Source: Apostichopus japonicus
Lineage: Eukaryota; Echinodermata; Holothuroidea; Aspidochirotida; Stichopodidae
Length of the DNA stretch: 60,000 bases
Assembly (NCBI RefSeq): GCF_037975245.1
Contig: NC_092581.1
Location: forward strand, 15,751,303-15,811,302
Direction: 5' to 3'
The notes under the pieces were generated by a model. It did not search any database. It was given only the letters and a program-made list of their open reading frames with translations, and was not told the DNA's origin. Each line of letters starts with the position of its first letter. The first letter of the stretch is position 1. The translations under genes were made by a program, and so were the position numbers. Below are positions 11,901-26,900 of this stretch, in pieces.

Positions 11901-14900
11901 CAACCCCCGCCCCCTCCCCAAAAACAAGACAAGACAACATCAAACAAACAGGAAGTGATATCACCTACCAATTCTGAGATCATGGTTGGCCATAATCCCG
12001 TGAGATGATGCGGCGAAAACCTCAGGAGAAGAACTCGAAAACAGAGGAAGACCTAGGACAGAGAGAAAACAGGGCCAGATAAGAAATAAACAAGAAAGAG
12101 AGGGAAGGAGCAGGAACAGGCAATAATCCAGCCAGGACAAACCATAGAATCCACACAGTTAATGATTCTTTGGATTCACCTGAAGAACTTTGTGGCAGGT
12201 TGTCAAAACTTATCATTTGTTTCTCAAAAAAAAAAGAGAAAAAAAAAAGGAAGTACCACCATTTTAATTTTGTGAGTCATTCATGCATTCTACTTGTGTG
12301 AGTTCTACATTTGAAAATCACAGGTGAGAATAAATTGCAGCTTGTCTGTATTAAATGTCAGTGTCTAATACTGAGGTTGACACAAATCTCTCAGGAATTA
12401 CAAAACGGTGGAAAATAATTTCAAACCAACCGATATCCTTGAAGACGACATTCTCTGATGTCACAGATGTGAACTGAATCTAGTTTTGAGAGATTTTAGG
12501 GAAACTATTCTACATTGCCATTGCTAGCTGGCTGTGTAAAGGTTATTGTCAAGTGATCTTTGACATTATATTCTCATTTCAGTTAATGAAAGGTGCTACA
12601 AGCTGACACTCCAAAAAGCAATACTTATGACTCTGAAATGAACTCAAACATAATCGTATTAATATTAATGCATATATGCAAATGACCTTAAAGTCTCTCA
12701 CATAAGGAGAGACTGATGATAAAGGGATGCAGTAGCAGGAAGGTTCTAAGCTTGTCCAATAATGAAAGTAAAACATTTAACCAGAGGTGAAATTTGCAAC
12801 ACCCAAAACTGCTTGAATAAATTTCTTAAACAATTCTGTGGTAATTGTACAGATGAATGAAAAACAAAATACTAAAGAACAAGCAGTAAGACATGGAATA
12901 TTGTATGTGGTATCAAAATATTAACCAAACTTCTATTCAAAGTGATTTCAAATTTCATGAGAAATGAAACTAATACACTTTGAACTGTGCAAAAGTCAAC
13001 CACCTAATACTGATATCTGCAACGACCAAAGAACATACTTGCTCATGGACGACTGGGACTTGGGCAAGTCGAAGGCTTTCTGCCAGTCGTTCTTGAATAT
13101 CGGGTAAAGACCTGGTGTATTGATCCATCTCGCTGCAGAAGATCGCAAAGTCTAGTCTCTTGAGAAACTGCGCCCTCTGCTCCATTTCTTGTTCCTTGCT
13201 CGCAAAGAGATTGAGGGAGGTGTTCTGAAAGGCAGCGACACGAGCTGGAACAGGGATGGAGAGGTCAGTGTATTAATGTATCAGTGTACTAGTGTATCAG
13301 TGTCTTAGTGTATCAGTGCATTAGGTAGAAAATACATATGTCTTGTCTTATCTCTCTCCATATGATTTATTTTTTAAGCACTTGGGTTACGACATTTGAT
13401 ATATCTAAATTTCCAAAGAGAATTTTAAAGGAAGATTCCAAGCACCTGATCAATCATCGATAATCGATTTTAAGCCTCAAACGAACATTTCAGAGAGCGG
13501 GCATAGTTTTTAGCTGATTATCTCGAAAAGCAGAATAGCTACAAGCACAATACTAGAATTCATTTTTTTTTGTGAAGACTAAAACTCTGCTAATGGTCAT
13601 CCTGGACTGTTAAACAGCAATAACATTTACCTACTAGTTCAAGCCTTTTTATGAAAAAGGAAGGAAAAAAAAAGAAGAAATACTTGTATCCTAATTATAT
13701 TCTGATCGGTTATCCAAATGTGAAATTAAATTATAGCAAAAACATTGAAGTTAAGTTTGTTTTTATCATTCAACAGTAACTTCCTCTGTGCCAAGCTTTT
13801 CACAGAGCAATATTCCTCTAAAGGGAAAAAAAGAAGAAATACTTGTATCCTAATTATTTTCTGATCAGTTATCCAAATGTGGAATTAAATTATAGCAAAA
13901 ACATTGAAGTTAAGTTTGTTTTTATCATTCAACAGTAACTTCCTCTGTGCCAAGCTTTTCACAGAGCAATATTCCTCTAAAGGGAAAAAAGAAGAAATAC
14001 TTGTATCCTAATTATTTTCTGATCAGTTATCCAAATGTGGAATTAAATTATAGCAAAAACATTGAAGTTAAGTTTGTTTTTATCATTCAACAGTAACTTC
14101 CTCTGTGCCAAGCTTTTCACAGAGCAATGCTCCTCTCAAATCTGTTGAGCATTAATGACAAACAGTTGTTACTTTCCCCCACTGCCCCAAAACCTGGAAA
14201 TGAAAACACCAGCTCACCCATGAGATCTTTGAAAGTGGTCCGGTCGTGTGTCATCAGATTATCAATAATAACCTTCCATCTGTGAATGAGAGAAAACAGG
14301 AAACATGATCGTAGGTTTACAAGCAGGGATGTTAAACTAGAAATTCAGATGTTGGGGGTGGGGTGAAATGTGGGGGGCGGAGAGGGTTCTCTAGTGCTAA
14401 TCTTTGCATAATAACTAGTTATCAAAGGTTACAAACAGGACTATCATCTTTACTGACAATAATGAATATTGTTTGGTGGGGGGGATGGGTAAGGGGATGC
14501 CTGCATTGTTAGCTTTATCAAACAGGACTGTAATGGGATACTAATGTGGCATTAGTTTTAAGATCAAGAATTTAATATTCACACTGACTTCGCTCGCAAA
14601 ATGAAAATAATATATGAGTCACTTGTGACAAACTCACCCCCTAACGCATGATGCATCAATTTGAAAAAATGCCGGATCAAGGAACAGTTCAAAGGCATCC
14701 TTCTTCCAGGCCTTCCTTGTATACTGGTAACCGCTCAAACTTGAAAGAAGCGAGGTGCAAGCCCGGGAACTTGGGACATTTGGGGTGCTAGGTGATACAG
14801 GAAGGAAGAAAACGTGAAGAAAAGGTGACCACAGAGATGCGAGAAGTGGAAGAAAGATGGTATCAGTAGTGGTTAGCACAGGAAAACAATGAACAGACTT

Positions 14901-17900
14901 GCTTTACCAACAATAGGTCTATTGTCTTCACTATTGGTGACAAAAAGCCAAAAACTGAAATATCTTGTTTTGCTAACAATGAGCCTATTGTCTTCAACAA
15001 TGAACAGTACCGGCTGAGCTCATAATAAATCCATTGTCTTCAATATTGGTTACAACAGTGAAATAAGTAACAGAATTGTGTTATGATGCCGCATGTTACT
15101 TTTAAGGTTTGCTACGCTAATTGCTGTTATGCACGTCTTAAATGGTTAGGTATTATTATGCTAATTTGTAAACGAAGAGGAAAATTTGTATTTCAAACAA
15201 TATATTGCTAGTAATAGGTTTAGTGTCTTCAATATTGATGATAAAAAGTAAAAACATGAGCAGACTTGCTTTGCTAATACTAACTCTATTGTCTTCTATA
15301 ATGAACAGACTTTACAGAAGACAAACCGTATAGACAGTTATAATGGAATTGATATATTTTGCTGAAAATAGGTCTATTGTCTGCACTATTGGTAAGGTCA
15401 GTGACACAATGATCACACTTTAATTGCAAACAATAGGTCTATTGTCTTCACAATTGGTGACAAAAGCAAAATACTGAAACATCCTATTTTTGCTAACATT
15501 AGGTATATTGTCTTCAATATTGGTGACAAAAGCAAACTACTGAAACATCTTATTTTGCCAACAATAGGTCTATTGTCTTCATTATTGGCCAGGACACTTT
15601 CACAATGATCACAATTGCTTTGCTAACAATAGGTCTATTGTCTTCAATATAGGTAAGGAGAGTGAAACAATGAACAGAATTGCTTGGCTAACAAGAAATC
15701 TACTGTCTTATATTGATTTATAACTGATTTGGTCACTAGCATCTGAATTCTGAAATTGGTTCACCAGTTTTTGTGGCATTTGTTACGCAGAGTTTGGATG
15801 TGGGTTTCTGTTTGTGATCAGAATAGTTCTAACGTACATTAGGCCTGAGTAAACCCCATTAATGTATTATGTAGAGGCAACAAACCTGTGGTTCCTGAGA
15901 TAAGGGGTCACATTATGCATGATGGAGGTCAAGAGGGGAACCACCTTCTCCTTCTCGTCACTGAGATAGATCATGTCCAGGAAAGGTGCTAAGTACTGAT
16001 GGACAAAAAAAAGGTGAAATAAAGGGAATTATTATAAACTAAGGCTTAAAGCAAATTTACAAAAACAGGTTAAAGTAGTCAATGGATTCGAGATAAGGAA
16101 GCAAGCTTATGTCATGTTGATGAATTTAACAGACAATTACCCACTACTTTTCAAAAGGTTCAGTATTTTCAATTTTTGTCTTAATGGCAGGATCCAGGAC
16201 TTGAAAGTCAATGTCCAGTGACACAGCCATTTTATTTCTGCATTATTCATGAAATATAATGTAACAACCAAAATTTGTCTTTCCTAATTTCACTTTGAGA
16301 CTTTTTTTGGTACAAAAACATATATGTTTTTGCTGCACTAAATAGTGTGTGAACAGTGATGTGTGTTGATTCATACACTAATGTCCTGGCAGTTACATTG
16401 TTTTACAACATTGACACAGAATGGACAGAATGCCAATAAGGGGGAGAGGTTCAACCAGTGATAATATAGAGTGCCTAAAGTTTATACAAGATCAAAATCT
16501 TTGCTTGAAAAATATCATCCTCAGCTACTTGTAAAAAATTAACAAATCAAATGTAACAGTACAACAAAATTTCATAGGTGTAAATTATATCATTGAAGAA
16601 TTATTCAACATTATGTTAATTTTTTTAAATAAAAAAGGTCAGAATTATTCTTGCAAACTTAGATAAAAAGGGGAACCTAATGTTAACTCTACTAATGCCA
16701 CCAGTCAAAACTTTTTTTAAGGAATTTTCATGAAACTAATATAGATAGCTTCAGAAAATTTTGATGAAATAACCAAAGTTACCTTCGCCAAGAGAGTGAG
16801 TGCCTGAACGCTATATTGGGAATAAACTTTGCTGTCGACATCGGATGGTGATTGAGGACTGGTTTGCTCCGGGTCAACATTTGTTACTTCCGATAAATTT
16901 GACTGTACGGCTAAAAATTAAAACAACAGGATGAAAGAAAAACATGATTACATATGGCTGCATAGTCCACTCTAGTAGTAAGAGTAAGTTATAAAACCAT
17001 GGCTGTGATCATGAATTCATGACATCATTTTCACAGTGAGGTGAGAACTACGAGGTGAGGTCATGTAAATGAACATTACCATTGAGCCCTGCACTGTTTG
17101 TCTGTGTACTGATGTAGGTGCAGGAACCCCCCCCCCCAAAAAAAAAGAAAGATAATCCACAGTTGCAGGTAAGTTGATTATATGGCAAGGAACAATCCAC
17201 AAAGCATGCATACTCAATAAACTGACTACAGGAAATGAATCTACTAAAAGAATGAATCTACTAAAAGAATGAATCTGCTCCTCATGGTAACTACACAACT
17301 CAAAGTTGACTGATAAGCCAAAAGAAAGCCTGGTTTCCAGCAGCGTGTCAAACTTGACATTTTAGCTTGAAAATGTTGACAGCTTTGCTGCTGCACCACT
17401 CTGACCTGCTACACCATGGTCACCAATTACACCATGGTTACATCACACTGTTACCTGCTACACCACTCTAACCTGCTACAACACACTGTCATTTGCCACA
17501 CCAACACACATGAAACAAAACAAAAAAGTATTTCAATACTTACGATCCTCCCCTTCATCTACATTTTCCTGAGGGCTGAATTTGACGGTCATGTTCCGTC
17601 TCAGCCAGGTGGTCTGCTCTAGGGAGGAGCCAGCGATGACGTTACAAGCATCAACCAGCTTCTGACACATCTCTTGGAGATCTCGTTGGTCCTTCCGCTC
17701 TCCAAATGGATAAACCTTGTGGACAATCTCATGAAGGATTCTGTGGTGGGACAAACAATTAAATAAATAAAAAAAAATAAAATATGAGAATCTTGCACTT
17801 AAACAAGATTCCTCATGCAAGTGCCAAAAGGGTACTGCACATAATATGATCACAATTGTAACGCTAGTTTGGAGAATTTTTTGTGAGATTCTGATGTGAT

Positions 17901-20900
17901 TTGGAGAGGTGCTTCACCCTCCCGCCCCCCCCCCCCCCCAAGCCAGCACTCATTGATGGGAAATGCCTTATCACCCACCAGCCTCAAACTTAAGATAACG
18001 TTTATCGAACTTACCCAAAGAGAAGAAATCTTCCCGGTGGACTGAGGTCAAGAGAGAGCGCATCTTTCAATAACAAGAGAAGAGACGGCCAAGCATCTCT
18101 CAGAGATGAAGACGTCGTCTTCTGAATGTAGGCAAAGAGAAATTGCAGCATACTGACTTCTAACCCTGGCTGGTTCTATAGAAAGAAGAGAAAAACATCG
18201 GAAATTATGCGAGTGAGACGAAATAAAATTAACTCGTTAAGGAAAAAATCTTAGAATTTGAAGATTCCTTCTAAATCATGGCACTGTTTGCTGGTATCCA
18301 GTTTCTTTCATTTCAAAAACAGCTATTTTGACTGATTTGAGAGTTCAAGGCAATTTTACCAAACCAAGATTTAAGAGCCTCTAGAGAGGTCTGATGAGAG
18401 AAGGGGAGGGGCGGGGGGGTCAAGGGGTGACAGCTCTGGGGTCAATGTAGTGGGCATGGGGAAGTATGAAACAAAGAATAATGTATTCATAACTAGTGGT
18501 AAAGGAACAATGAAGACTTACAAAATAAGGGATGGGGGGCGGGTGGAGGTGACATAATTATTGTCCTCTGGCTCATGTCATGCCTAGTCACAGATTCAAT
18601 ACATGAATGTTATGAATAGCAACAAACTTTCTCAAAGAATAATCAACTGAGACATGAATACAACAGATTGATGGATATAGTTTCCTTTAAAGATAAAGTA
18701 ACGGCAACACAATCAAACAACCAACTGCTTCGTGTAAAAATATCTATTGTAAACCAAAAAATGCATTATAAAAGCAACGTCGTACCTTATCCCTGATGGT
18801 AAATGGTGGAGCCTTCAGGACCTGTTTAATGGTCTGTACCAATGTGTCAGTAGGGAGAGCTCTGATTGCTCCTACCAACTCAACGAGAACCATCTGTTCA
18901 TCAGAGGGTTTAATGATCACCTAAGATAAAAAATACAAAAAGGTTTTGAAAAAGCCAAAAACAAATGATTATGATTGATGCACAATGGTAAAGGGATATT
19001 GCAAGCTGTCTTGAATTTTGGGTTGTAAACATGGATTGTTTTGATACAGTAAAATCATAAAATAAGAGATAAGCTTAGATCTACAAAAGACTTTCAGGAT
19101 CGTTAAAAACAACCAGGTTGCTCCTAGAATCAGTTAAATACTCAAGGTCACTGTCATTGGTGTCATTTTGGTGGACTTCTTTGTTTCAAGAAACATATTC
19201 TGAGTTTGAGGTATTTTTATACTAACTTGAACAAGTCGAACGTGGGCATTGAATGCCAGGATGTGATAAATTTGATGGAAAATTAAGCTCCATGTGCAGC
19301 CTAACATGAGCAAAGATAGAAAAAAAGGGAAAGGGACAAGGAGAGGGGTGGGACAATGTCTTGAAACAGAAAGATAAATATCAAGGGACAGGGACAAGGA
19401 GAGGGATGGGACAATGTCTTGAAATAGAAAGATAAATACAAAAAGACAAGGACAAGGAGAGGGGTTAGACAATGTCTTGAAATAGAAAGATAAATACAAA
19501 GGGACAAGGAGAGGGGTGGGACAAAGTCTTGGAATAGAAAGATAAATACAAAGGGACAAAGGCAAGGAGAAGGGTGGGACAATGTCTTGAAATAGAAAGA
19601 TAGATACAAAGGGACAAAGGCAAGGAGAGGGGTGGGACAATGTCTTGAAAATAGAAAGATAATTACAAAGGGACAAGGAGAGGGGTGGGACGATGTCTTG
19701 GAATAGAAAGATAAATACAAAGGGACAAGGAGAGGGGTGGGACAAAGTCTTGGAATAGAAAGATAAATACAAAGGGACAAAGGCAAGGAGAGGGGTGGGA
19801 CAATGTCTTGAAATAGAAAGATAATTACAAAGGGACAAGGACAAGGAGAGGGGTGTGACAATGTCTTGAAATAGAAAGATAAATACAAAGGGACAAGGAG
19901 AGGGGTGGGACAATGTCTTGAAATAGAAAGATAAATACAAAGGGACAAGGGCAAGGAGAGGGGTGGGACGATGTCTTGAAATTCTAGTCTTTTAAACCTT
20001 CTTCATACCTGTCTTTTGTTGTCTTTATCTTTGTGTCTATTGTCATTCCAGACGACACCAATGGCTGCCAGTAGACTAGTCGAATGTTGAAGAGCAATCG
20101 GTGACAACAGCTCCAGGATTTGTTGACGGACAGCCTTTAAAAAGCAAGAAGGAGGAAAAAATTACAAGAAAAAAATAATTAAAAAGAATTTTTTATTCTA
20201 ATAGAGACAAGTTTTTCTAGTCATTTTTTCTGTAAAGACGGTTATGTTTTGTAATAAACAACTATGAACCCCCCTCCCCACCTTCCCCACCCTCCCTCAA
20301 TCATCACGCCCATTTTGGAATTTTGTTTAATGCCTGATGTTGCACAATCAGCTACATACAAAATAAAAGTCTGTTTTCTATTCTTAAAAAAATTACCTAT
20401 TCTTCAGATATTACCGTAACTGTCGGCAGTATAAACAGTAATTTTACCTTAGGTGAACCGATGCTCCATCTGGGAGGGTCTTTGGGTCTAATCTCACTGT
20501 CCCTCTGCTTCTCACAAAGTTGAACAGCGCCCCACATCTTAGAGATACTGGAGACGATACGAGGGAACATCTTCAAGATGCCGCGACGGGCATCAGATTT
20601 TGGGGTGTTCGTCTGGTTGCTTGTTGGTGCTACCAAACTCTAAAAATAAAGAAAAAGAAATACTTCTGTCATTTCAACTTGACATTAATGTTTTAATAAC
20701 AAATGGGTTTCATATTTGATTTGGATTCCACCTTTTTATACAGTTTCACGAAATTCTAAAACCACCTGGGATCTAGATCAACAATTACCAGTAATTTTGA
20801 TAAATACTTTAATCAAGTAACATTTAAAAATCAATAAATCATAATAACCAAATGAATGTCAATAAGTGGAGAACTTACTAGTTTCATCCCACCCTGAATA

Positions 20901-23900
20901 TTTTGTCGCTCAGACATGTTTCCATATTAGCATTATTAATAATGTACAAAGGCAAGTTATCAGAAATTTTGTAAAACAATGTTTGTTACTTTTCCCTAAT
21001 TAACTGCAGTTAACTTTGACAATGTGAATGAACTGGACATTATGTTAGTGGTATATTCACAACCACATAGCAAACTGAAATCATATATTAACATGGCAAA
21101 ATTTTGCAGTCATATATTAATATTGTGCTCGATCAATGCACAAACTCAAAATGATGAAAACAAAGAGAGGAAAAAATTCCGAATTACCTTCGTTTTATCC
21201 CGAGTCAAGACACCGAAGAAAGTACTAATGGATAGTGAAGCAGCAGATGACTCTGTCTCTCCCACTCCTCCTCCGGCATGGCGACCACTCATCGCTGAGA
21301 CGTTACTGGTGCTCTCGAGGAGACAGAAGTGACAGACGGCTGTGAGACCTTTTAACATGGACACCACATGGTCTGGAGGTATGTTGTCCATACTTTGATC
21401 TGGTCTGGAAACAATCAAATAAGGCAGAATGACAATCTGTTGACTATGAATATACATCCCACTACTGACACCACTTTGTTGGTGCTCTCAAGGAGGTAGA
21501 AGTAGTGACCAATTTGTGAAATGGTTTAACATAGGCACATCATGGTATGAAGGGATGTTGTAGTTACCATCATCTTCCGTGATTAAAACATATGATACAA
21601 CGACAAAATGTTTACAATAACACATCCCACTACAAACACCATTTGTAAGCAACTCTCGAGTAATGACAGCAAGAAGGAAGGGATACTAATGGAACACGAC
21701 ATGGACATGACAAGGCGAATCTTCCAAACTAGGATAATACCCATGATAATGAATTCCACAGCCAACAACAGTAGTGTTAGTCAATTAGCTTAAAGTGGTT
21801 ATGCACACTGATAATATACTTCAAAGTTCACATCACACAAGCAAAGAAACAATTACAAATTCAAATTAGAATTCGAATCAGTTTAATTATAGAAAAATCA
21901 AATCATTTGTTCTCATTGGCTGCAATTGGTTAATCGATCCTGACTGACGACACACTTACCCTCTTTTTGAATCTTCTTCGTTATACAACGACGACAGCAT
22001 TTCCAAGTTACGGCAGACTTGACTGATCAAGGGATTAGCCAGGTGAGGCAGACCCTGGTCTAGATAAGACAGGCTAGAAGTAATGAGGTTTATCCAATGG
22101 CGGTGCATGTGACAGTTATGGTACTGCTTCAGGGAACTCAGCAGAGCCGTCAGGAGCAACCCTTGACAAGAGAAACGATCCTTGGGCGAGAAACCCAACG
22201 GTTTGTTCTGGGAGTGGAATTTCAATTGCAGAAACTCCCATTCCCCTGGTTCATTCTTGTTGTTGCTGCTCTCCTCTCGTAAAGAAAACAGCTGATCCTC
22301 CAGAATGATGATGGTCTGGGCAAGTTTTAACAGCTGTAACTGGAAAGCCTGCGCACCGCGGTTGCTCAGTTCTACGGGAGCATCTAGGCTTATCTCCAGC
22401 AGTAATTTACCGCTTTTCGATGTTTCCTTCCTAGCGTTGCACACTGTGGCCAGGAGACAATAGAGGACAGCCTTCTGAACCTTGCACCTCATCAAGAGGT
22501 CGCTGATGAATGTCGCCGACCCTCTGCCACTCTCCCTCACCACTCCCACTAACTCCTTCAGGATCAACTCCAAGACTTCCATGCTGGATATCTGCACGTC
22601 CCGATTGCTGACCGCCTCAGAGCTCTCCGCTTTCCCCTCGATGGGGTAGAAGCTTCGGACGTAGTACACGCAGGTCTGCAGCAGGATCTCCAGGTAAGTT
22701 TGACTTCGGAAGCTCGCGGGTGCCTCGGCGTCCAGCTCCACGTAGAAGTCTTTACCTGTCATGCACCGCTTGTGTCTGGCCAGCAGTTGTTGCAATTTGA
22801 TCAGCTGTGGGGTGTTGGTGCTACTGACGCTGGTGGAGGACATGGCGCAGACAAAGTCCCGGGAGCAAGTGTGCAAGATGAATCTCAGTCGAGAGAGAAC
22901 ATAGAGGATTCGCTGGGTGTCGTAGACCTGGACGTAGAGTAGGATGTGCTGCTGTAATGGGTGAAGCATTTCCAAGTTGATGTTTGGAAGCATCTTTATC
23001 AGCCCTTGTTCCTCCTCATCGCCATCCTCTTCCGTTTCTTCCTCCTCGTTCCTCGCCTCGTCCGTCTTCCTCTCCTGGGCCAGGACCAATCGGTCTCTCA
23101 ACCCGGGAACCACTCCTTCTAACTCTTCCAGCAGGAACTCTTCCTGTGCCTTGCCGTGGTGTCGGCTTGACCCGTACAGACTCCTTGATCCTGGACTCTG
23201 GATCCTGTGAGGCGATGTGGTCTTGTCTGGAACCTTTGCTTTGTCCTGATTCGTCTCTACACCCATCTCCAGCGATCCATCGATTTCCATGGCGATGTGA
23301 TTGACGATGTCGTTGAGGATGCCCTCCACGATTTCTTCCACAGTCTCCTCCACCTCCTCGTTGAACACGTAAGAGAGTTCGTCCGTGACGTCGCTCCCCG
23401 AGAGGTCTTCCGTACTCACCGTCTTTGACGACCCAGAATCCAGCGCCGGTGTCATCGATGACTTCCGTTGCGTCCGTCTCTGTTTCTGGGACGCCACGGA
23501 TCGCTCCTTGGGACTGGAGGAAAGGGACCTCTGCCTCTGCAGGGTGCCAGGAGCACTGGCAGGTAAGGCTGGTAATCCGTGCTCACTGTCAGAATCGCTC
23601 TGATAGCCGTGACTGAATGGATTGATCGTAACGTTCAACGGTTTGCTCAGGGCTTTGGCAGGTTGGCTATAATTCAGACCCAAGTTAGATTTGGTCACCA
23701 CCTTCTTCTTGTCGTTGACAGAAGTGAGAGCAAAGATGGGATCTTGTTTGGGTATCACTCCGGTCCTGAGCTTCTGTCCCTGCTTCAGAGAGTAATACGT
23801 GACCTCTCCGTTAACGCTGCTGATGCTGTAGATCTTCTTCTCCGACTCGGACAGTTCTTTCTCGCTCTCCTCCAGTTCCTTCTCCCTCTTCCTCTTCTCC

Positions 23901-26900
23901 AAGAGCCTCCTTCCGAGATACTGGACGGAGACTCGAGCCGTGGTCGGATGGAGCAGGACCAACAAGATCGGTTCCAAGAGACGAGCGATGTCGCCGCGGT
24001 CGATGGCGTGCATTAGCCAGGTCTGCGTTACGCATCTAGCCATGCTATCGGCATGATCCAAACTGTCCAGCATAACTAGTAAAGATCTATGAAAAGAGTG
24101 AAGAGAGTAAACAGTGTCAATCAAAAATGATATACTATAACGAGGATTAATTACTGGAATCATGTGTCACACATCAGTTGCCATTATGGCCTTTTGCTAT
24201 TTGCATATATAAAACCGTCAACTATTTCCCTGTTTCTTTATACATACCCTGGCCAAAGTTGGGTGGAAGGCTCCTACAAACAATGTCATGAAGGTTAAGG
24301 GTGGGGGGGGGGAAGGGGGGAGGGGAATTTGCCTCTCAAGATCACAGATAGTTCTATAATATGCTAATATCTTGGTAGTGAACGGCACTTGACCATTTCA
24401 TGAGACAACCCCATCCCTCTCCGGTTTCCCATTTCCACTTCATGACCTTCCCTTTGTCACAATAACTCCAGCAGCATACATAGCAAACTACCTACATACA
24501 AGTTCCTCAGTGACAGAAGAGAACTGCGAAGACATGATCCTACATACTGAAAGGAAATTGCTCTTTGAGATGTTTTTCTTTTTCCTAATTTTTTCCCACA
24601 CAGTAGCCTCGTGTATTGGAAATCTTGGAAAACAATGACAACTTTTTGCCAAAATGATACTAAAGAAAATGTTGTTAAAATGATTTTGTTCCTGAACAAG
24701 GGTGTTGTTGGTAATCAATTTGACACTAGAATACATTACCTGTCAAAAGTCCTGACTCGACTGGCGGGACTTGACATAAGAATCTGTGGTCGGATCAAAT
24801 GCCAGAGGAGGGAAAACTTGATGTGAGCTGAAAGTGATGCACCCTAGGAGAAGTAAAAGAATCAAATAAATAACATATGTGAATTCAAGTACCTTATAAG
24901 CATTTTTTTATTTTTGGAGTTGCAAATTTGTGTCTTTTTGAACATGTAATGAAGCCACACTTAACTGGATACCCCATCCATTAAAACTAATACATGTATC
25001 TACTTACAACAAGTTGAATATACCTAATTATCAAGTGATTAACTGTATAATCCAATACAGAAAACATTGCCTCCCTCAAAATGAATGTAATTTAAGAAGG
25101 AAAAATCGTTTATAAGCCATAGAGGTAAGTTAATGCCAAATTTAACTGAGAGTGCTCACTTGAAATCAGATGTAAGTGTTCACTTGAAATCAGGCATGAG
25201 TGTATACTTGAAATCAGGCATGAGTGTATACTTGAAATCAGGCATGAGTGTATACTTGAAATCAGGCATGAGTGTGTACTTGAAATCAGGCTTGAGTGCT
25301 AACTTAAAGTCAGGGGTGATGTGTTCACTTGAAATCAGTCACGAGTGTTCATTTCTTTTTCCATGTATTAATGTTTTGGGGAAATTTAGATAACTTTGAT
25401 TACCAGTATTAGTTATGAACATGTTGTTACAAAGCTAAAACAGTAACATGACATGCCCCCCCCCCCCCCCATAAATTGTCTCATTTTTGCATAAAGGCCA
25501 GATTATTGTCAACTATTTTCTGATTGAGCTAGAAAGGATTCTTTCACAAACTTGGAAAACATATGGACACTAAAAGTTACAGAATAACAGTGATGATTGG
25601 ATATCATAGAAATCATTTAAATTGATTCAAATCTGTACCTTTTCCTGATAGATGAGAGAGTTTCCAATCACGTTCTCGCAGATGAAGACATCGGGGGTAA
25701 GGTTGTGAAGTTGATGGAGTAAATCAGCACTCTTAGTATGATATTGAGGGGTGGCTTGGCCCAGACAGTCCCATAAATAGACTGCCACTCTCTGCAAAGA
25801 AAGAGAATAGTGATGGGGTTTAAGGAGAGGTTTAAAGAGTCCTTGCTAATAAGGTGAAAGAAAAAAGTTCCAAGTTTTAGTTTAATAAAATAATACTACT
25901 TACAAATCTCAGATATCTTTCTAGATTCTGCCACCAATTGAAAGGTTAATGAGCAAGTTATTTATGAGTAAGATTTTATTTCCAACATTGTATTACCTGG
26001 ACCCTTTTTCATATTGGTGTTATTAAAAATGCAAAAGGATGGTATGTTTTTTTTCTTACATCTTTAAGAGATTCTAATACTTTTTTTCCAGATCATGCAG
26101 GTTGTTCTATCATAATTAATGCCCACAACTTTTTTACCAGAAATTTTCCTAACCTCAGGAAGACCGAGAAAATCTTGCGAGATGAAGAAAGAAAAAGTGT
26201 CTTTTACTCACTTGAAAGAAAGTTGATCCATTGTTCAGGCTTTCAAGATGCATGGAAGAGATTGCTGGTATGAGCACCACAGATATTTTGCCAGATGTCG
26301 ACTTTGGCGAGTTTGGGGGGTTGGGCAAGACCAACTGGTTGTTTTTGGAGCTTGATACGACAGACTTGGTCATTGCAATCAACTCCAGGATGGTGTTGGC
26401 TGCCGTAGTTTGGAAGGTGAAATTCTTCACGAAGCAGCTCACAGTTAAGAGAACTTGAAGCCACTCAGGAATAGCTAGTAGATTGCCTGAAAAAGTTTTC
26501 AAAGAGGATTTTGTTTAAAAAGGAATTTGTAACTAACTCACTTACTGCTTCATACCAAAAGTGGTGGGGATGGGAGGGGGAGGGGGAAGCAGAGGTGGAA
26601 AAAACATGATCATTAGCAAACGTTAATGTCAAGAAAAAGCAGCTTTTCTGACTTCAACCATGCTTGCCTCGAGTTGGTAAGATAAAGTAATGGTAGGTAG
26701 TTGCAGTAAGCATTAACAAGAGTGGAAATTTGTAACTTCTCTGTCAGTTCAAAAGAAAATTTCCAACTTTATCAAAAAGAATTGATTGAAGGAATTTTAC
26801 ATTAATTTTTTAAAAATTTTTTACATTTACATTTTACATATACATGTTTTAGCTCAGTGGTTAACGCTGGTGCCTTCCAATCATAAGGTCCCCCAATTTG

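Noticed and set aside
19134-19954. Two long minus-strand open frames with repeated hydrophobic units
   Set aside because: They are generated by the minisatellite and lie inside DOP1 intron 16; no domain is recognisable.
22097-24016. Several plus-strand frames of 60-145 codons
   Set aside because: They are antisense shadows of DOP1 exon 13, whose minus-strand frame matches the family over 709 residues.
25148-25352. Regular 24-bp repeats resembling a CRISPR array
   Set aside because: The units are head-to-tail without unique spacers and the genome is eukaryotic.
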